DNA from: Apostichopus parvimensis
Taxonomy: Eukaryota; Echinodermata; Holothuroidea; Aspidochirotida; Stichopodidae
Length of the DNA stretch: 42,579 nt
Direction of reading: 5' to 3'
NCBI GenBank assembly: GCA_000934455.1
Contig: KN883470.1
Coordinates: 100,135 to 142,713 of the forward strand
The notes under the pieces are model-generated. The model did no database searches and was not told the DNA's origin. It saw nothing but the letters and a program-made list of their open reading frames with translations. This document shows, piece after piece, positions 24,201-32,014 of this stretch. A program made the position numbers and the translations under genes. Every line of letters starts with the position of its first letter. Positions within the stretch are counted from its first letter, which is position 1.

Positions 24201-24483
24201 GAGGGGGCGGGTCGATGCAATCCATAGATAATTTTGCAAAAGTCTTACCACAAATTTGTCTGTTCCCTCAGACACGGACTGATAGTCTGGTACTGTTATG
24301 GGGAGAGGTTTCCGGTCGCTGTAATCGTAGTTGGAGTAGCCCGAGGAGTCCTCGCTATTTTCCGTCCTTTCCTGATCGCGATAGTTCGGCACTGATATCA
24401 CAGTCAGCGTGAGTGAATCACCGCCTTCTTTGATGAGATCTACAACAAATTTATGAGTTGCACCTTCCACCGTCGTTCCATTC
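3186..24483 (-). CDS. SNX27: Sorting nexin 27 (SNX27) gene, partial, seven internal coding exons
   Basis: SNX27 is an early-endosome adaptor. Its PDZ domain binds C-terminal PDZ motifs of cargo and the retromer subunit VPS26, its PX domain binds PI3P, and its FERM-like module binds NPxY cargo; together they return receptors to the plasma membrane. The spliced parts are 24483-24249, 22013-21821, 16369-16284, 15055-14948, 7773-7698, 6696-6536 and 3275-3186 (949 nt, 316 full codons). All six internal introns are GT-AG and the phases match at every junction, with no stop or frameshift. The order PDZ end, PX, FERM F1/F2 separates SNX27 from SNX17 and SNX31, which lack PDZ. Diagnostic stretches are [46 protein letters not shown] and ITLRKWVF. 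Missing: the PDZ start (expected to the right) and the rest of F2, F3 and the stop (expected to the left). About 60% of a ~540-residue protein is present. The assignment rests on remembered family sequence, not a search. Confidence 0.95.
3378..3510. mobile_element. Palindromic MITE-like element
   Basis: Positions 3378-3405 and 3445-3476 form an imperfect inverted repeat of about 28-32 bp rich in CTTAAGAAG and TTCGTAAG, followed by TTTATGAAATAGGGCCC. Short Ser/Leu-free palindromes of this texture, ending in ATGAAATAGGGCCC, are known as abundant MITE-like repeats in marine invertebrate genomes. No transposase is present. Confidence 0.6.
4310..4405 (+). repeat. Retroelement-like 3' end with (ACTAA)n microsatellite tail
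   Basis: A T-rich stretch and the block GGGTCCTTGATGGGGACTTG lead into GATCCTTTTTTTCT and then five to six ACTAA units (4376-4405). A conserved-looking body ending in a pentanucleotide microsatellite is typical of SINE or LINE 3' ends. The 5' limit is not clear. Confidence 0.4.
5160..5255 (+). repeat. Dispersed ACAGGTAAG-family repeat, copy 1
   Basis: It shares the right part ACAGGTAAGAGAGAAGAG and a preceding TTTAGGTAGATAGG..AAGTGCAT block with the copies at 12.5 and 40.1 kb. It is in plus orientation, so antisense to SNX27. Confidence 0.65.
6536..6696 (-). CDS. SNX27: SNX27 exon: end of F1 and start of F2 of the FERM module
   Basis: The exon has 161 nt, two bases completing the split Met codon and then 53 codons, between an ACCGACAG acceptor and a GTGAGT donor. 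[15 protein letters not shown] closes F1. After a short Ser/Asn-rich turn, [18 protein letters not shown] and then a [12 protein letters not shown] stretch open F2. The LRKW and YWQ positions match the LTIRKW and FFHQ positions of vertebrate SNX27. It ends in phase 0 and reads directly into AVDD of the next exon. Confidence 0.96.
6697..7697 (-). other. SNX27 intron, 1.0 kb
   Basis: Bounded by GTGAGT at 7697 and ACCGACAG at 6697. Apart from a short C-rich patch near 7490-7520 I see no repeat, gene or RNA feature. Confidence 0.85.
7698..7773 (-). CDS. SNX27: SNX27 small exon: middle of FERM F1
   Basis: The exon has 76 nt, 25 codons plus one base, with a TTCACAG acceptor and a strong GTGAGT donor. 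It was found by looking for the F1 segment missing between the exons at 14.9 and 6.6 kb. It encodes [19 protein letters not shown] followed by HHSKKF. The EHFALF core aligns with the family NYFALF segment of F1. The incoming phase (0) and outgoing phase (1) fit both neighbours exactly; the split codon becomes Met before RKLQ, where vertebrates have Val. It is too short to stand out in an open-reading-frame scan. Confidence 0.93.
8087..8235 (-). mobile_element. 5'-truncated non-LTR retrotransposon, 3' tail only
   Basis: On the minus strand the end of an ORF reads [12 protein letters not shown], the typical extreme C terminus of CR1/L2-like reverse transcriptases. A stop follows, then a short 3' UTR with AAGCGCCTTGAGCAG and a (TTA)n tail at 8102-8087. 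The GCTCAAGGCGC block recurs at about 37375-37390 in the tail of the larger LINE remnant, so the two are related. Confidence 0.75.
11571..11680 (+). repeat. Dispersed repeat, copy A of a pair
   Basis: This block aligns over its full length with 16950-17060 in the same orientation, roughly 70% identical by eye. Shared phrases include GGGAAT, CGCATA.CAAAATG, TATACAAA, GTATAGCAG and AGGAACCATA/AGAACCATA. Two plus-strand ORFs overlap it, but the homologue at 17 kb does not keep them open, which argues against coding. Confidence 0.7.
12495..12585 (+). repeat. Dispersed ACAGGTAAG-family repeat, copy 2
   Basis: It contains TACCAATGTTTGTAAGC, then TGCACATG, then GACAGGTAAGAGAAGAGTGC, colinear with copies at 5.2, 24.0 and 40.1 kb. 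Plus orientation. Confidence 0.7.
13364..13387. repeat. 24-base G homopolymer
   Basis: An unbroken run of 24 G, preceded by GGGGCC and followed by AGGAGGGG. In the SNX27 pre-mRNA this reads as a C run. The true length is likely to be uncertain in the assembly. Confidence 0.95.
13967..14042. repeat. 22-bp direct repeat around an A-rich insert
   Basis: AATTAAACCAGTTAGTATAT plus TT occurs at 13967-13988 and again at 14021-14042, separated by 32 bp that are almost all T then A with CACA. The layout fits either a simple tandem duplication with poly-A slippage or a target-site duplication around a minimal poly-A insertion. Confidence 0.6.
14090..14114. repeat. CA-rich microsatellite
   Basis: An interrupted (CA)n tract of about 25 bp. 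Confidence 0.85.
14948..15055 (-). CDS. SNX27: SNX27 exon: first strands of the FERM F1 (ubiquitin-like) subdomain
   Basis: The exon is exactly 108 nt, 36 codons, phase 0 at both ends, with a TGATCAG acceptor and a GTATAT donor. It starts [19 protein letters not shown], giving the first beta strand and turn, and then [16 protein letters not shown]. The STTDxVY motif is the start of the first F1 helix in the SNX17/27/31 family. The acidic HEED start extends the acidic spacer from the previous exon, so the PX-F1 linker is spread over two exons. An intron of 7.2 kb, the largest one fully inside the window, follows. Confidence 0.93.
15056..16283 (-). other. SNX27 intron, 1.2 kb, with C/T-rich tracts on plus strand
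   Basis: It lies between the GTAAGC donor at 16283 and the GATCAG acceptor at 15056. C-rich tracts at 15690-15723 and 16155-16173 read as G-rich runs in the transcript, the second about 110-130 nt after the donor. No gene seen. Confidence 0.8.
16284..16369 (-). CDS. SNX27: SNX27 exon: end of PX and link into FERM F1
   Basis: The exon has 86 nt: two bases completing a Val codon split from the PX exon, then 28 codons, ending in phase 0 before GTAAGC. The acceptor is TTTACAG. The sequence [16 protein letters not shown] matches the last PX helix of SNX27, where human has a similar SIRVIGES stretch. The last third is very acidic ([10 protein letters not shown]) and forms the spacer between PX and the F1 ubiquitin-like fold. 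A six-G run close to the acceptor side of the ORF is intronic and not part of the protein. Confidence 0.92.
16842..16909. repeat. 34-bp tandem duplication
   Basis: Two adjacent 34-bp units start CCGGCTTT at 16842 and 16876, differing at about six positions. Confidence 0.85.
16950..17060 (+). repeat. Dispersed repeat, copy B of a pair
   Basis: Homologous to 11571-11680 in the same orientation, as described for copy A. Confidence 0.7.
18060..18610 (+). repeat. Dispersed element containing a five-unit 48-bp array
   Basis: The flanks on both sides of the array match 34065-34400 in order and orientation. On the left are GGACAACCAAAATCA-type sequence, AAATACCCCTAAATAGGT and AAATGATAAA. On the right are CATTGTTA..TTTGC.AC, TTTGCTGTTT, TAGTCCGAGGG and a TCAAAA.TTTGCCCT-type block. 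The element is therefore an interspersed repeat in which one internal segment has expanded. No transposase, LTR or clear terminal inverted repeats seen. Confidence 0.75.
18233..18472 (+). repeat. Minisatellite, five exact-length 48-bp units
   Basis: Units begin at 18233, 18281, 18329, 18377 and 18425, each starting GTTCTA, with two to four substitutions and no indels. Because 48 is a multiple of three and no unit holds a stop in this frame, a 113-residue ORF with a 16-residue repeat ([16 protein letters not shown]) runs through it. I regard that ORF as a by-product. Confidence 0.95.
19263..19277. repeat. GA microsatellite
   Basis: A short (GA)n tract after two CAGA-type units. Confidence 0.8.
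21185..21200. repeat. GT microsatellite
   Basis: (TG)8. Confidence 0.9.
21821..22013 (-). CDS. SNX27: SNX27 exon: core of the PX domain
   Basis: The exon has 193 nt, 64 codons plus one base, between a TGTACAG acceptor and a GTATTA donor. It begins [11 protein letters not shown], continuing directly from DKFV of the previous exon. RYSQF is the conserved PX motif whose Arg contacts the PI3P 3-phosphate. [12 protein letters not shown] is the proline-containing membrane-proximal loop, and [18 protein letters not shown] is the following helix. Its similarity to vertebrate SNX27 is the strongest of all the exons. The reading frame runs on past the donor into intron sequence, so an ORF caller would add a false C-terminal tail here. 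Confidence 0.97.
22150..22227. other. Pyrimidine-rich tract (G/A-rich in SNX27 transcript)
   Basis: About 78 bp dominated by C and T on the plus strand, 135-215 nt upstream of the PX exon acceptor in transcript sense. Low-complexity; no further role visible. Confidence 0.6.
23121..23187 (-). repeat. Dispersed ACAGGTAAG-family repeat, inverted copy (left arm of fold-back)
   Basis: The reverse complement matches 23924-23991 at about 85% by eye over 67 bp, including TGCTAAGGTTGTG and GAGACAGGTAAGC. It is the only clear minus-strand member in the window, so it places a strong 5' splice-site sequence (ACAG/GTAAGC) in the sense of SNX27. Confidence 0.8.
23204..23228 (-). other. Perfect 10-bp hairpin
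   Basis: CAACGACCGG and CCGGTCGTTG flank a 5-nt loop. The stem is GC-rich in an AT-rich setting and sits just inside the left arm of the fold-back. It would form in RNA from either strand. Confidence 0.85.
23924..24010 (+). repeat. Dispersed ACAGGTAAG-family repeat, copy 3 (right arm of fold-back)
   Basis: It contains GGTTACCAGTT, CTAGGCACTGTAGAACGAG, GGTGCTAAGGTTGTG and GACAGGTAAGCGAGGAGG. It pairs with 23121-23187 and is colinear with the copies at 12.5, 34.5 and 40.1 kb. Confidence 0.8.
24130..24210 (+). repeat. Dispersed ACAGGTAAG-family repeat, diverged copy
   Basis: AGAGGTGC, GATTGTGAGGTGGTAGGCAAG and TGAGGGAGGAGGG follow the family order, but the splice-site-like core is altered (GGCAAGTG). 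It lies about 40 nt into the intron after the exon ending at 24249. Confidence 0.45.
24249..24483 (-). CDS. SNX27: SNX27 exon: C-terminal half of PDZ domain plus PDZ-PX linker
   Basis: This 235-nt exon follows a CTTGCAG acceptor and ends before a GTAAGA donor. It contributes the last base of a split codon (expected Val of the conserved DRILEV stretch) and then 78 codons. It opens with [17 protein letters not shown], the loop and second helix of a PDZ fold. The His in ATHK is the class I PDZ residue that contacts the Ser/Thr at ligand position -2. LTLTVISV is the last PDZ strand. Next comes a polar linker rich in Ser, Glu, Asp and Tyr, and then ITVPDYQSV and TDKFV, which start the PX domain. 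The carboxylate-binding loop and the VPS26-binding loop belong to the preceding exon, which I could not find. The exon ends in phase 0. Confidence 0.95.
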
Positions 24484-24754
24484 CTGCAAGGAACAAAAAA
24501 AAAAGAAAAAAAAAAAGGGAAATTTGAATTAATGTTTCGGCAAATTGCTTAATTATGTTTCTCAACGGCTGGGAGGGTAATATAAATTTGTCTGGAAAGG
24601 AAACGACGACGATCACCGATCCATTATTTGGAAATCCTGCAAGCAAACTTCTGTGAGAAAAATGTGCACCTACAGTAGGGATTCAGAAGTACTGTATCTT
24701 AGTACTGTTAAGTTACGAGGAAAGTGGTTGAAAATGGGAACACGTCTTGGGGCT

Positions 24755-24787
24755 TAAATCCCAAAACCTTAATGGTTTCGGGATTTA
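24755..24787. other. 33-bp near-perfect palindrome
   Basis: TAAATCCCAAAACC and GGTTTCGGGATTTA flank a TTAAT loop: 14-bp arms with one mismatch. It could form a stem-loop in RNA or a small cruciform. No repeat copy or terminator context supports a function. Confidence 0.8.
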
Positions 24788-24871
24788 CAAGCGACGATAC
24801 TTATTGTATCTCTCCCAGTCTAGATTTTCTATCTACCCATGATTACATCGTTGGAACGTTTGTGGACTGCC

Positions 24872-24900
24872 CCCCCCCCCACTTCCGGGGGGGACTGCCC
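24872..24900. repeat. C-run/G-run low-complexity block
   Basis: A run of about eleven C, then ACTTCC, then seven G, bracketed by a repeated GGACTGCCC. A local direct duplication with homopolymer expansion is likely. Confidence 0.6.
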
Positions 24901-25084
24901 ACTTTCTCTGTTGCAATGGTTATCTTAAGAGTCTATATGTATAGCAGTCTCAGACATGTAACTGAGAGTGTACGCAGTGAAGAATGTGTAAAATCTGTTT
25001 TTATACAGTACACATTATGAACCAACACATGCAAAATATGAATATTACAAAGTCATCTTTATTGCTTTGTGCCGTCAAAAGCTA

Positions 25085-25170
25085 GAATGTTACAAACTTT
25101 TGTATGCTACTGTAGGTAACTTTTGAGTGCATATGTAGAATGAGGCAGGTAAGGAAAAAGTGAAGTTTAT
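25085..25170 (+). repeat. Dispersed ACAGGTAAG-family repeat, diverged copy
   Basis: GTTACAAACTTTTGTATGC, GAGTGCATATGTAGAATGAG and GGCAGGTAAGGAAAAAGTGAAG follow the family order seen at 40.1 kb. Confidence 0.55.
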
Positions 25171-25569
25171 TCAACTTTTGAGTCCTGAGTGAAATGCTAT
25201 TAAAATTGGAACTGTTTTACTCAAGTGTTTAATACTAAGTGACTTAAATAATGTCTCATATCTGTATCATCCTTGGTACAACCTTCAATGGTGTTTAAAG
25301 CAATAAGGTCTTTGGGGGTATAAACAGGAAGAAAATGAATGAGTGGACAGTGTTAATACAATATATGTCTGGCAAATTCCACATGGAAATGTAAGGTGAG
25401 AACATAGGAGGTGGAATGGTTTGAAGGTAGGTTGAGAAGGGGTGTGGATATAGTCACAAGCTAGAGTGTTCACAGTTGTTAATAGAATACAACAAGGGTC
25501 AAGTTAAGTGTCTATCCCCTTTCCAAGAAACCTGTGGTACCTAATTGTAACACCGATCATTTTCACACC

Positions 25570-25689
25570 GTTACAGTCTTGTTGTGAGGGTAACAAGGTT
25601 GAGAGTTGATCAAAGTTGTTTTGCTTTTTGTTACAGTCTCATTGTGAGGGTAACAAGGTTGAAAGTGGATCACAGTTGTTTAGCTTTTT
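25570..25689. repeat. 60-bp tandem duplication
   Basis: Two adjacent 60-bp units start GTTACAGTCT at 25570 and 25630 and run to GCTTTTT, with about seven differences. Confidence 0.9.
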
Positions 25690-27326
25690 GTGTCTCAGGT
25701 GCTATCTTGGGTGACTTCTTTGTTAAAAATTACCACAAGAGTCATCTGTAATGGTAGGTGAATGCATTGAGAGTCAAGGAAGATAACATTATTGCCAATG
25801 CACCAGACAGAGTGTTGATAGCACTATACAGTACATTATTGTGCAAATTTAATGACCAGAGAAATTAAGCACTGCCAAATAAAAATGGCAACATTTTAGT
25901 GTTCATTCCCCCCGTTTCCTTGTAGACATTTTTGCAGAGCCAAAACACACAGACATGTACTTCTTTTCCTGGCTAAGCTGTAGCTGCTCTTTTTAATCTG
26001 GCTGAATCAGTTGTATGATCAATGCAAACCATGATTCTCTCACTATACCTGAACTTTGATAATTACTATTTAGTTCCTCTTAAGGATAGGAGCAGCATTT
26101 ACTCTAAATCTATAATAAATCTTCATAACAAACTGACAGAAAACAACAACAACAAAACTGACTGAAGTGCAATTCTTCCTCTACTCCTCTTTCAAACTTT
26201 GTCAGTTTCTATCAGACTATTGAGGCAAAGCAAGGGAGACATTAAAAACCCTGGAATTGCAGATGTGTTTTTTGTGTTTGTTTCTGATGAGCTCCCAGTC
26301 CTTGAAAAACATTTGACACAACACAGAGGAGCGTATAAGGAAGAAAACTGAGAGAGTATTGACTCCACGGTTGTGTCTCTTGCACATCGTTTCCACTTGT
26401 CATACTTGGTCGGGTAATCTCATTACATCCTTTGAGATGATTCTATCAGTCAAACCCACCGCAGTATTCCACATGGCCGATCCGAGGACATGCCAGTGTC
26501 CTCAGAACCCTGACAAAGAGAGACGGATTGACTTCAATATGCTGTTCTCTTGACAGTTCTTTTTGCTTACACTTCTTTCGTTTGTTCCTTCTTCTCCTTC
26601 GGGTTTTGATTTGTTTTTTTCTTTTCGTTCTCTTTTCCCGTCTACATCTGTAAAGTTCGATGATACCATGAAACTGGAAGTAATTTGGTACTTAATTAAT
26701 GTCACAGACAGGACATAGAGATCGACCTTTGATTGTGACTTTCTCATTTCAAAGGCTTGAAGAAGTCTCCTTCTGGCAACGGATATATATACAGTGAGAC
26801 AATCATGGAAGACAGTCAAACAGGTTTCCGAAAACATGTTGCTGCATTACTTATCTGTCGAAAGATGGATTTCACAGTATTCCTTTATGGCGATGTCTAT
26901 TGTGATGATAAACTCCCCACAGATACAAGACATACCAGACAGGAAAATCAAAAGAGACACGACAAGAAGAGCCTATGTGCATGAACTGCAATAGCACTGC
27001 ACAACAAATCTGTCTTTCTTGTTTTTATAAACTTGAACTAATATACATGAATTGCAATCAAAGTTAAATATTTAGTACAGTATGAAACCTGACAAGTACT
27101 TTTCTTTTATCTTCAGTGCTGAACATTACTTCTCAGAGACTAACGAGAATCAGACTATACTTCTTCGTTAGTGGTCGGTTTTGTTTAGAATTTTATACCA
27201 ATACATGTTTCAATATCCAGAAAGAACAGTCTTCCTAAGTGAAACATATATACATTTTACAAACTTTGAGCTGGCATATCCCTTTCACTTGTTTTTTCGG
27301 CTTTCCTTGCCTTTTTTATATGCACT

Positions 27327-29614
27327 GTGAAATATTTTTGAGAAAATGGCCAAAGTTTTCCATCATTTGAGATAACCAGTTGACACCTTGAGCCAGTCTG
27401 CTGTGTCCACTTCAAATCTATGAAGGAATCAAAAACCTATCTAGACAGATTTTGATGGATTTAAGATTTCATCGGCACATTTCATCAAATCCAGGAGTTC
27501 TATTGATCAAATGAAACACACAGACTAGTATATATAATATGATAAATAGCAAAGAAGAGAAACGTGAGGCGGGAAAACCGTAAGACGGCTCAAGCCACTT
27601 TGCGAAAGCCGAGGAGAGAGAAATGGATTTACTCTGCCTCCCTAGAGCAGAGAACATTGCTGGTGTCTCTTCTGGGCAGAAATCAGCTGACTGCATTTTG
27701 ATAAATCTAGGTTAATGTATAAAAGAATGCAGAACAGAAATATCTCCGATTCTATCTCCCACACATTTCAGAAATAAATCACAGAAAGTCCGCCAAGCAG
27801 CTGACGGTGTTGGAATATCCAGACTAATTACATGTATTTGCGATTCTCGGTTTCCACTCAGCACACACACACTGAAGATATCATTTCTTACATTATCATA
27901 TGCACAGGTAATTGAGGTGAAATGATTTAGACGGTTTGAAAAAAATCGAATCTGAACTATCGATTCATTCACCGTGGCAACTTTATGAATTACAGCATCA
28001 ATTGACTTTGAAATATTACAATTTATATAGATACCTTTCAGAAGTGAAGCTAGGTGGGTTTTTTTGCGGAATTTTCATCCCATCATTTCTATTATTGTTC
28101 ACTCTCTTTCACCTTGGTGGATCTTGAAATCAAAGAACTTCTACAAAAGGCCTAATAGAAATGGCTGAAAGGAAAGCAGCCAGTGTTTTGATTGTAAACA
28201 ATTTTGTTTTTTCTGATATTGCTGTCTTTCAATGAAGCATACAAACATGTTACTTTGTGGTAAACTTCATTCAGGAACCCAAGTACAAGTACTATAAAAG
28301 GCAGTCTTTCGTTGACAAACTCCGGCTACAACTTAGCTCTGCCTTTCATATTAAACGGTCAACTGTCAACCAATCTAAAGAAATTGATTTTTGTGTAACT
28401 TAATCATCCCTGGACACCCCTGGACAATTCCTGAGGAGAGACTGCCACATAAGCCTACTCTTTCCTAAACCTTCATTCCACCTAAAATTTAGGGCCACTA
28501 CAGTATCCTCTTTCTGGTCATTGAAGAAATGAACTCCACATTGCTACAGTAGAAAGAACTACAACTTTTTCCACTAACCCTTTTCAGAAAAACGAAGAAA
28601 GGGAATAAATTGTTAACCTACAACCCAGCTATAATTTAATTCAATCATTCCTTCAGCCATTTATTCAGTTTGCACAATTGGGTTGAAAGCTTGCAGACTT
28701 TGCACCTTGGAAATACTTTGTACCATTCAACCTGAGGCATGTAATATTTACACATGAGCTGCAGCTTTTCACCCAGCTACAGTACTGTTTAATCCACTCA
28801 ACAAATTTTGTGTCCCACAATTTCAATTTCATGTCATCTATATTGTTTGATTTGGAAATTTCCATGCCTAAATTGTAAGTCTATGCCTATTTCATCATTC
28901 CCTTGTTCAATTTTGGGGGTGGTATACAGCGAAAGATAATGTTTCGCTACACCTTATCTCTCTTTCAGCTGTACAATATGGTACCAGCAGATTAAATTAG
29001 TTGGCTCGACACGACAGTCTAGTGCTGTTTTATGTATACAATAATAGTTTATACTTAGTTAATTAATTAGCTAATTTACTACTCAGAACCAGTGAGTTAA
29101 GTAAGCTTTACTGTTTCGTTCTGGGTATAAAAGCTTTGGGCCATTCTGCGACACAAAATTATTCATCAATGTTTAAAGCATCTGTTGGAGGACTCCTTAA
29201 CTGCAAAAAGGTATTTTCAGAGGTTGCCAGACCTTTTATCTGCCTATCAGATTCAATCTCTAAAATTCAGCTATAATGTAGTCCTCCTCTTCTTTCTTCT
29301 TCGTTCCTGTTACAGTTTTAATCAAAGCTCTCCGAGACCCCCGATGCATTTTAACTCTGCTTAACATATCTCCTTGAATCTAATTAGACTGTTTATTGGG
29401 ATGCCATTAGAATGGCATAAGAGTTCTATCTGGGTTACATAATGGTGTAATTATATACGGCTCTGGAGCATTGGCATGCGTATTGACTTGAAGCAGGTAC
29501 GAAACTCGACGTAAGAAATAGACCACCCGACCGAGGAGGGAAAACGAGGAACAAATGAACGCCGGAGGCAATAATCAACATCCATCCCGAGGTGTACATG
29601 TATGTGTGAATCCC
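27327..29614. repeat. Left copy of 2.29-kb duplication, ends at assembly gap
   Basis: Starts GTGAAATATTTTTGAG and ends GTGTGAATCCC directly at the first N. It matches 29665-31949 almost base for base, with fewer than about twenty substitutions and one-to-four-base indels seen. No recognised gene lies inside; the 75- and 63-residue ORFs appear in both copies only because the DNA is duplicated. Confidence 0.97.
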
Positions 29615-29664
29615 NNNNNNNNNNNNNNNNNNNNNNNNNNNNNNNNNNNNNNNNNNNNNNNNNN
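29615..29664. other. Assembly gap, 50 N
   Basis: Exactly 50 N. The fixed length suggests a scaffolding placeholder rather than a measured gap. Confidence 0.99.
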
Positions 29665-31949
29665 GTGAAATATTTTTGAGAAAATGGCCAAAGTTTTCCA
29701 TCATTTGAGATAACCAGTTGACACCTTGAGCCAGTCTGCTGTGTCCACTTCAAATCTATGAAGGAATCAAAAACCTATCTAGACAGATTTTGATGGATTT
29801 AAGATTTCATCGGCACATTTCATCAAATCCAGGAGTTCTATTGATCAAATGAAACACACAGACTAGTATATATAATATGATAAATAGCAAAGAAGAGAAA
29901 CGTGAGGCGGGAAAACCGTAAGACGGCTCAAGCCACTTTGCGAAAGCCGAGGAGAGAGAAATGGATTTACTCTGCCTCCCTAGAGCAGAGAACATTGCTG
30001 GTGTCTCTTCTGGGCAGAAATCAGCTGACTGCATTTTGATAAATCTAGGTTAATGTATATAAGAATGCAGAACAAAATATCTCCGATTCTATCTCCCACA
30101 CATTTCAGAAATAAATCACAGAAAGTCCGCCAAGCAGCTGACGGTGTTGGAATATCCAGACTAATTACATGTATTTGCGATTCTCGGTTTCCACTCAGCA
30201 CACACACACTGAAGATATCATTTCTTACATTATCATATGCACAGGTAATTGAGGTGAAATGATTGAGACGGTTTGAAAAAAATCGAATCTGAACTATCGA
30301 TTCATTCACCGTGGCAACTTTATGAATTACAGCATCAATTGACTTTGAAATATTACAATTTATATAGATACCTTTCAGAAGTGAAGCTAGGTGGGTTTTT
30401 TTGCGGAATTTTCATCCCATCATTTCTATTATTGTTCACTCTCTTTCACCTTGGTGGATCTTGAAATCAAAGAACTTCTACAAAAGGCCTAATAGAAATG
30501 GCTGAAAGGAAAGCAGCCAGTGTTTTGATTGTAAACAATTTTGTTTTTTCTGATATTGCTGTCTTTCAATGAAGCATACAAACATGTTACTTTGTAGTAA
30601 ACTTCATTCAGGAAGACAAGTACAAGTACTATAAAGGCAGTCTTTCGTCAACAAACTCCGGCTACAACTTAGCTCTGCCTTTCATATTAAACGGTCAACT
30701 GTCAACCAATCTAAAGAAATTGATTTTTGTGTAACTTAATCATCCCTGGACACCCCTGGACAATTCCTGAGGAGAGACTGCCACATAAGCCTACTCTTTC
30801 CTAAACCTTCATTCCACCTAAAATTTAGGGCCACTACAGTATCCTCTTTCTGGTCATTGAAGAAATGAACTCCACATTGCTACAGTAGAAAGAACTACAA
30901 CTTTTTCCACTAACCCTTTTCAGAAAAACGAAGAAAGGGAATAAATTGTTAACCTACAACCCAGCTATAATTTAATTCAATCGTTCCTTCAGCCATTTAT
31001 TCAGTTTGCACAATTGGGTTGAAAGCTTGCAGACACTTTGCACCTTGGAAATACTTTGTACCATTCAACCTGAGGCATGTAATATTTACACATGAGCTGC
31101 AGCTTTTCACCCAGCTACAGTAGTTTAATCCACTCAACAAATTTTGTGTCCCACAATTTCAATTTCATGTCATCTATATTGTTTGATTTGGAAATTTCCA
31201 TGCCTAAATTGTAAGTCTATGCCTATTTCATCATTCCCTTGTTCAATTTTGGGGGTGGTATACAGCGAAAGATAATGTTTCGCTACACCTTATCTCTCTT
31301 TCAGCCGTACAATATGGTACCAGCAGATTAAATTAGTTGGCTCGACACGACAGTCTAGTGCTGTTTTATGTATACAATAATAGTTTATACTTAGTTAATT
31401 AATTAGCTAATTTACTACTCAGAACCAGTGAGTTAAGTAAGCTTTACTGTGTCGTTCTGGGTATAAAAGCTTTGGGCCATTCTGCGACACAAAATTATTC
31501 ATCAATGTTTAAAGCATCTGTTGGAGGACTCCTTAACTGCAAAAAGGTATTTTCAGAGGTTGCCAGACCTTTTATCTGCCTATCAGATTCAATCTCTAAA
31601 ATTCAGCTATAATGTAGTCCTCCTCTTCTTTCTTCTTCGTTCCTGTTACAGTTTTAATCAAAGCTCTCCGAGACCCCCGATGCATTTTAACTCTGCTTAA
31701 CATATCTCCTTGAATCTAATTAGACTGTTTATTGGGATGCCATTAGAATGGCATAAGAGTTCTATCTGGGTTACATAATGGTATAATTATATACGGCTCT
31801 GGAGCATTGGCATGCGTATTGACTTGAAGCAGGTACGAAATTTGACGTAAGAATAGACCACCCGACCGAGGAGGGAAAACGAGGAACAAATGAACGCCGG
31901 AGGCAATAATCAACATCCATCCCGAGGTGTACATGTATGTGTGAATCCC
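29665..31949. repeat. Right copy of 2.29-kb duplication, begins at assembly gap
   Basis: The first base after the N run is the first base of the duplicated unit, and the unit ends where the left copy was cut by the gap. After 31949 the sequence is unique. Most likely the second allele of 27327-29614. Confidence 0.97.
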
Positions 31950-31980
31950 AATACAGCATAATTTATCCTCTCTCACTGAT

Positions 31981-32014
31981 CAAAAAAACAAAAAACAAAA
32001 AACAAAAAAAAGAA
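31981..32014. repeat. (CAAAAAA)n microsatellite
   Basis: A-rich tract with C about every seventh base, just after the end of the right duplicate. Confidence 0.85.

Larger units (their letters stand above)
22014..24248 (-). other. SNX27 intron, 2.2 kb, between PDZ linker and PX exons
   Basis: Between the GTAAGA donor at 24248 and the TGTACAG acceptor at 22014. It contains a fold-back pair of ACAGGTAAG-family repeats (23121-23991), a perfect hairpin (23204-23228), a diverged family copy close to the donor (24130-24210) and a C-rich stretch (22150-22227), G-rich in the transcript. Small ORFs here are not recognisable. Confidence 0.85.

Noticed and set aside
26502-26837. 111-residue minus-strand ORF with a Lys/Glu-rich stretch
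   Set aside because: The charged stretch is the translation of a pyrimidine-rich low-complexity tract; nothing else supports coding.
27469-27696. 75-residue minus-strand ORF conserved exactly at 29807-30034
   Set aside because: Conservation comes from the duplicated, probably allelic DNA at the gap, not from selection; no family recognised.
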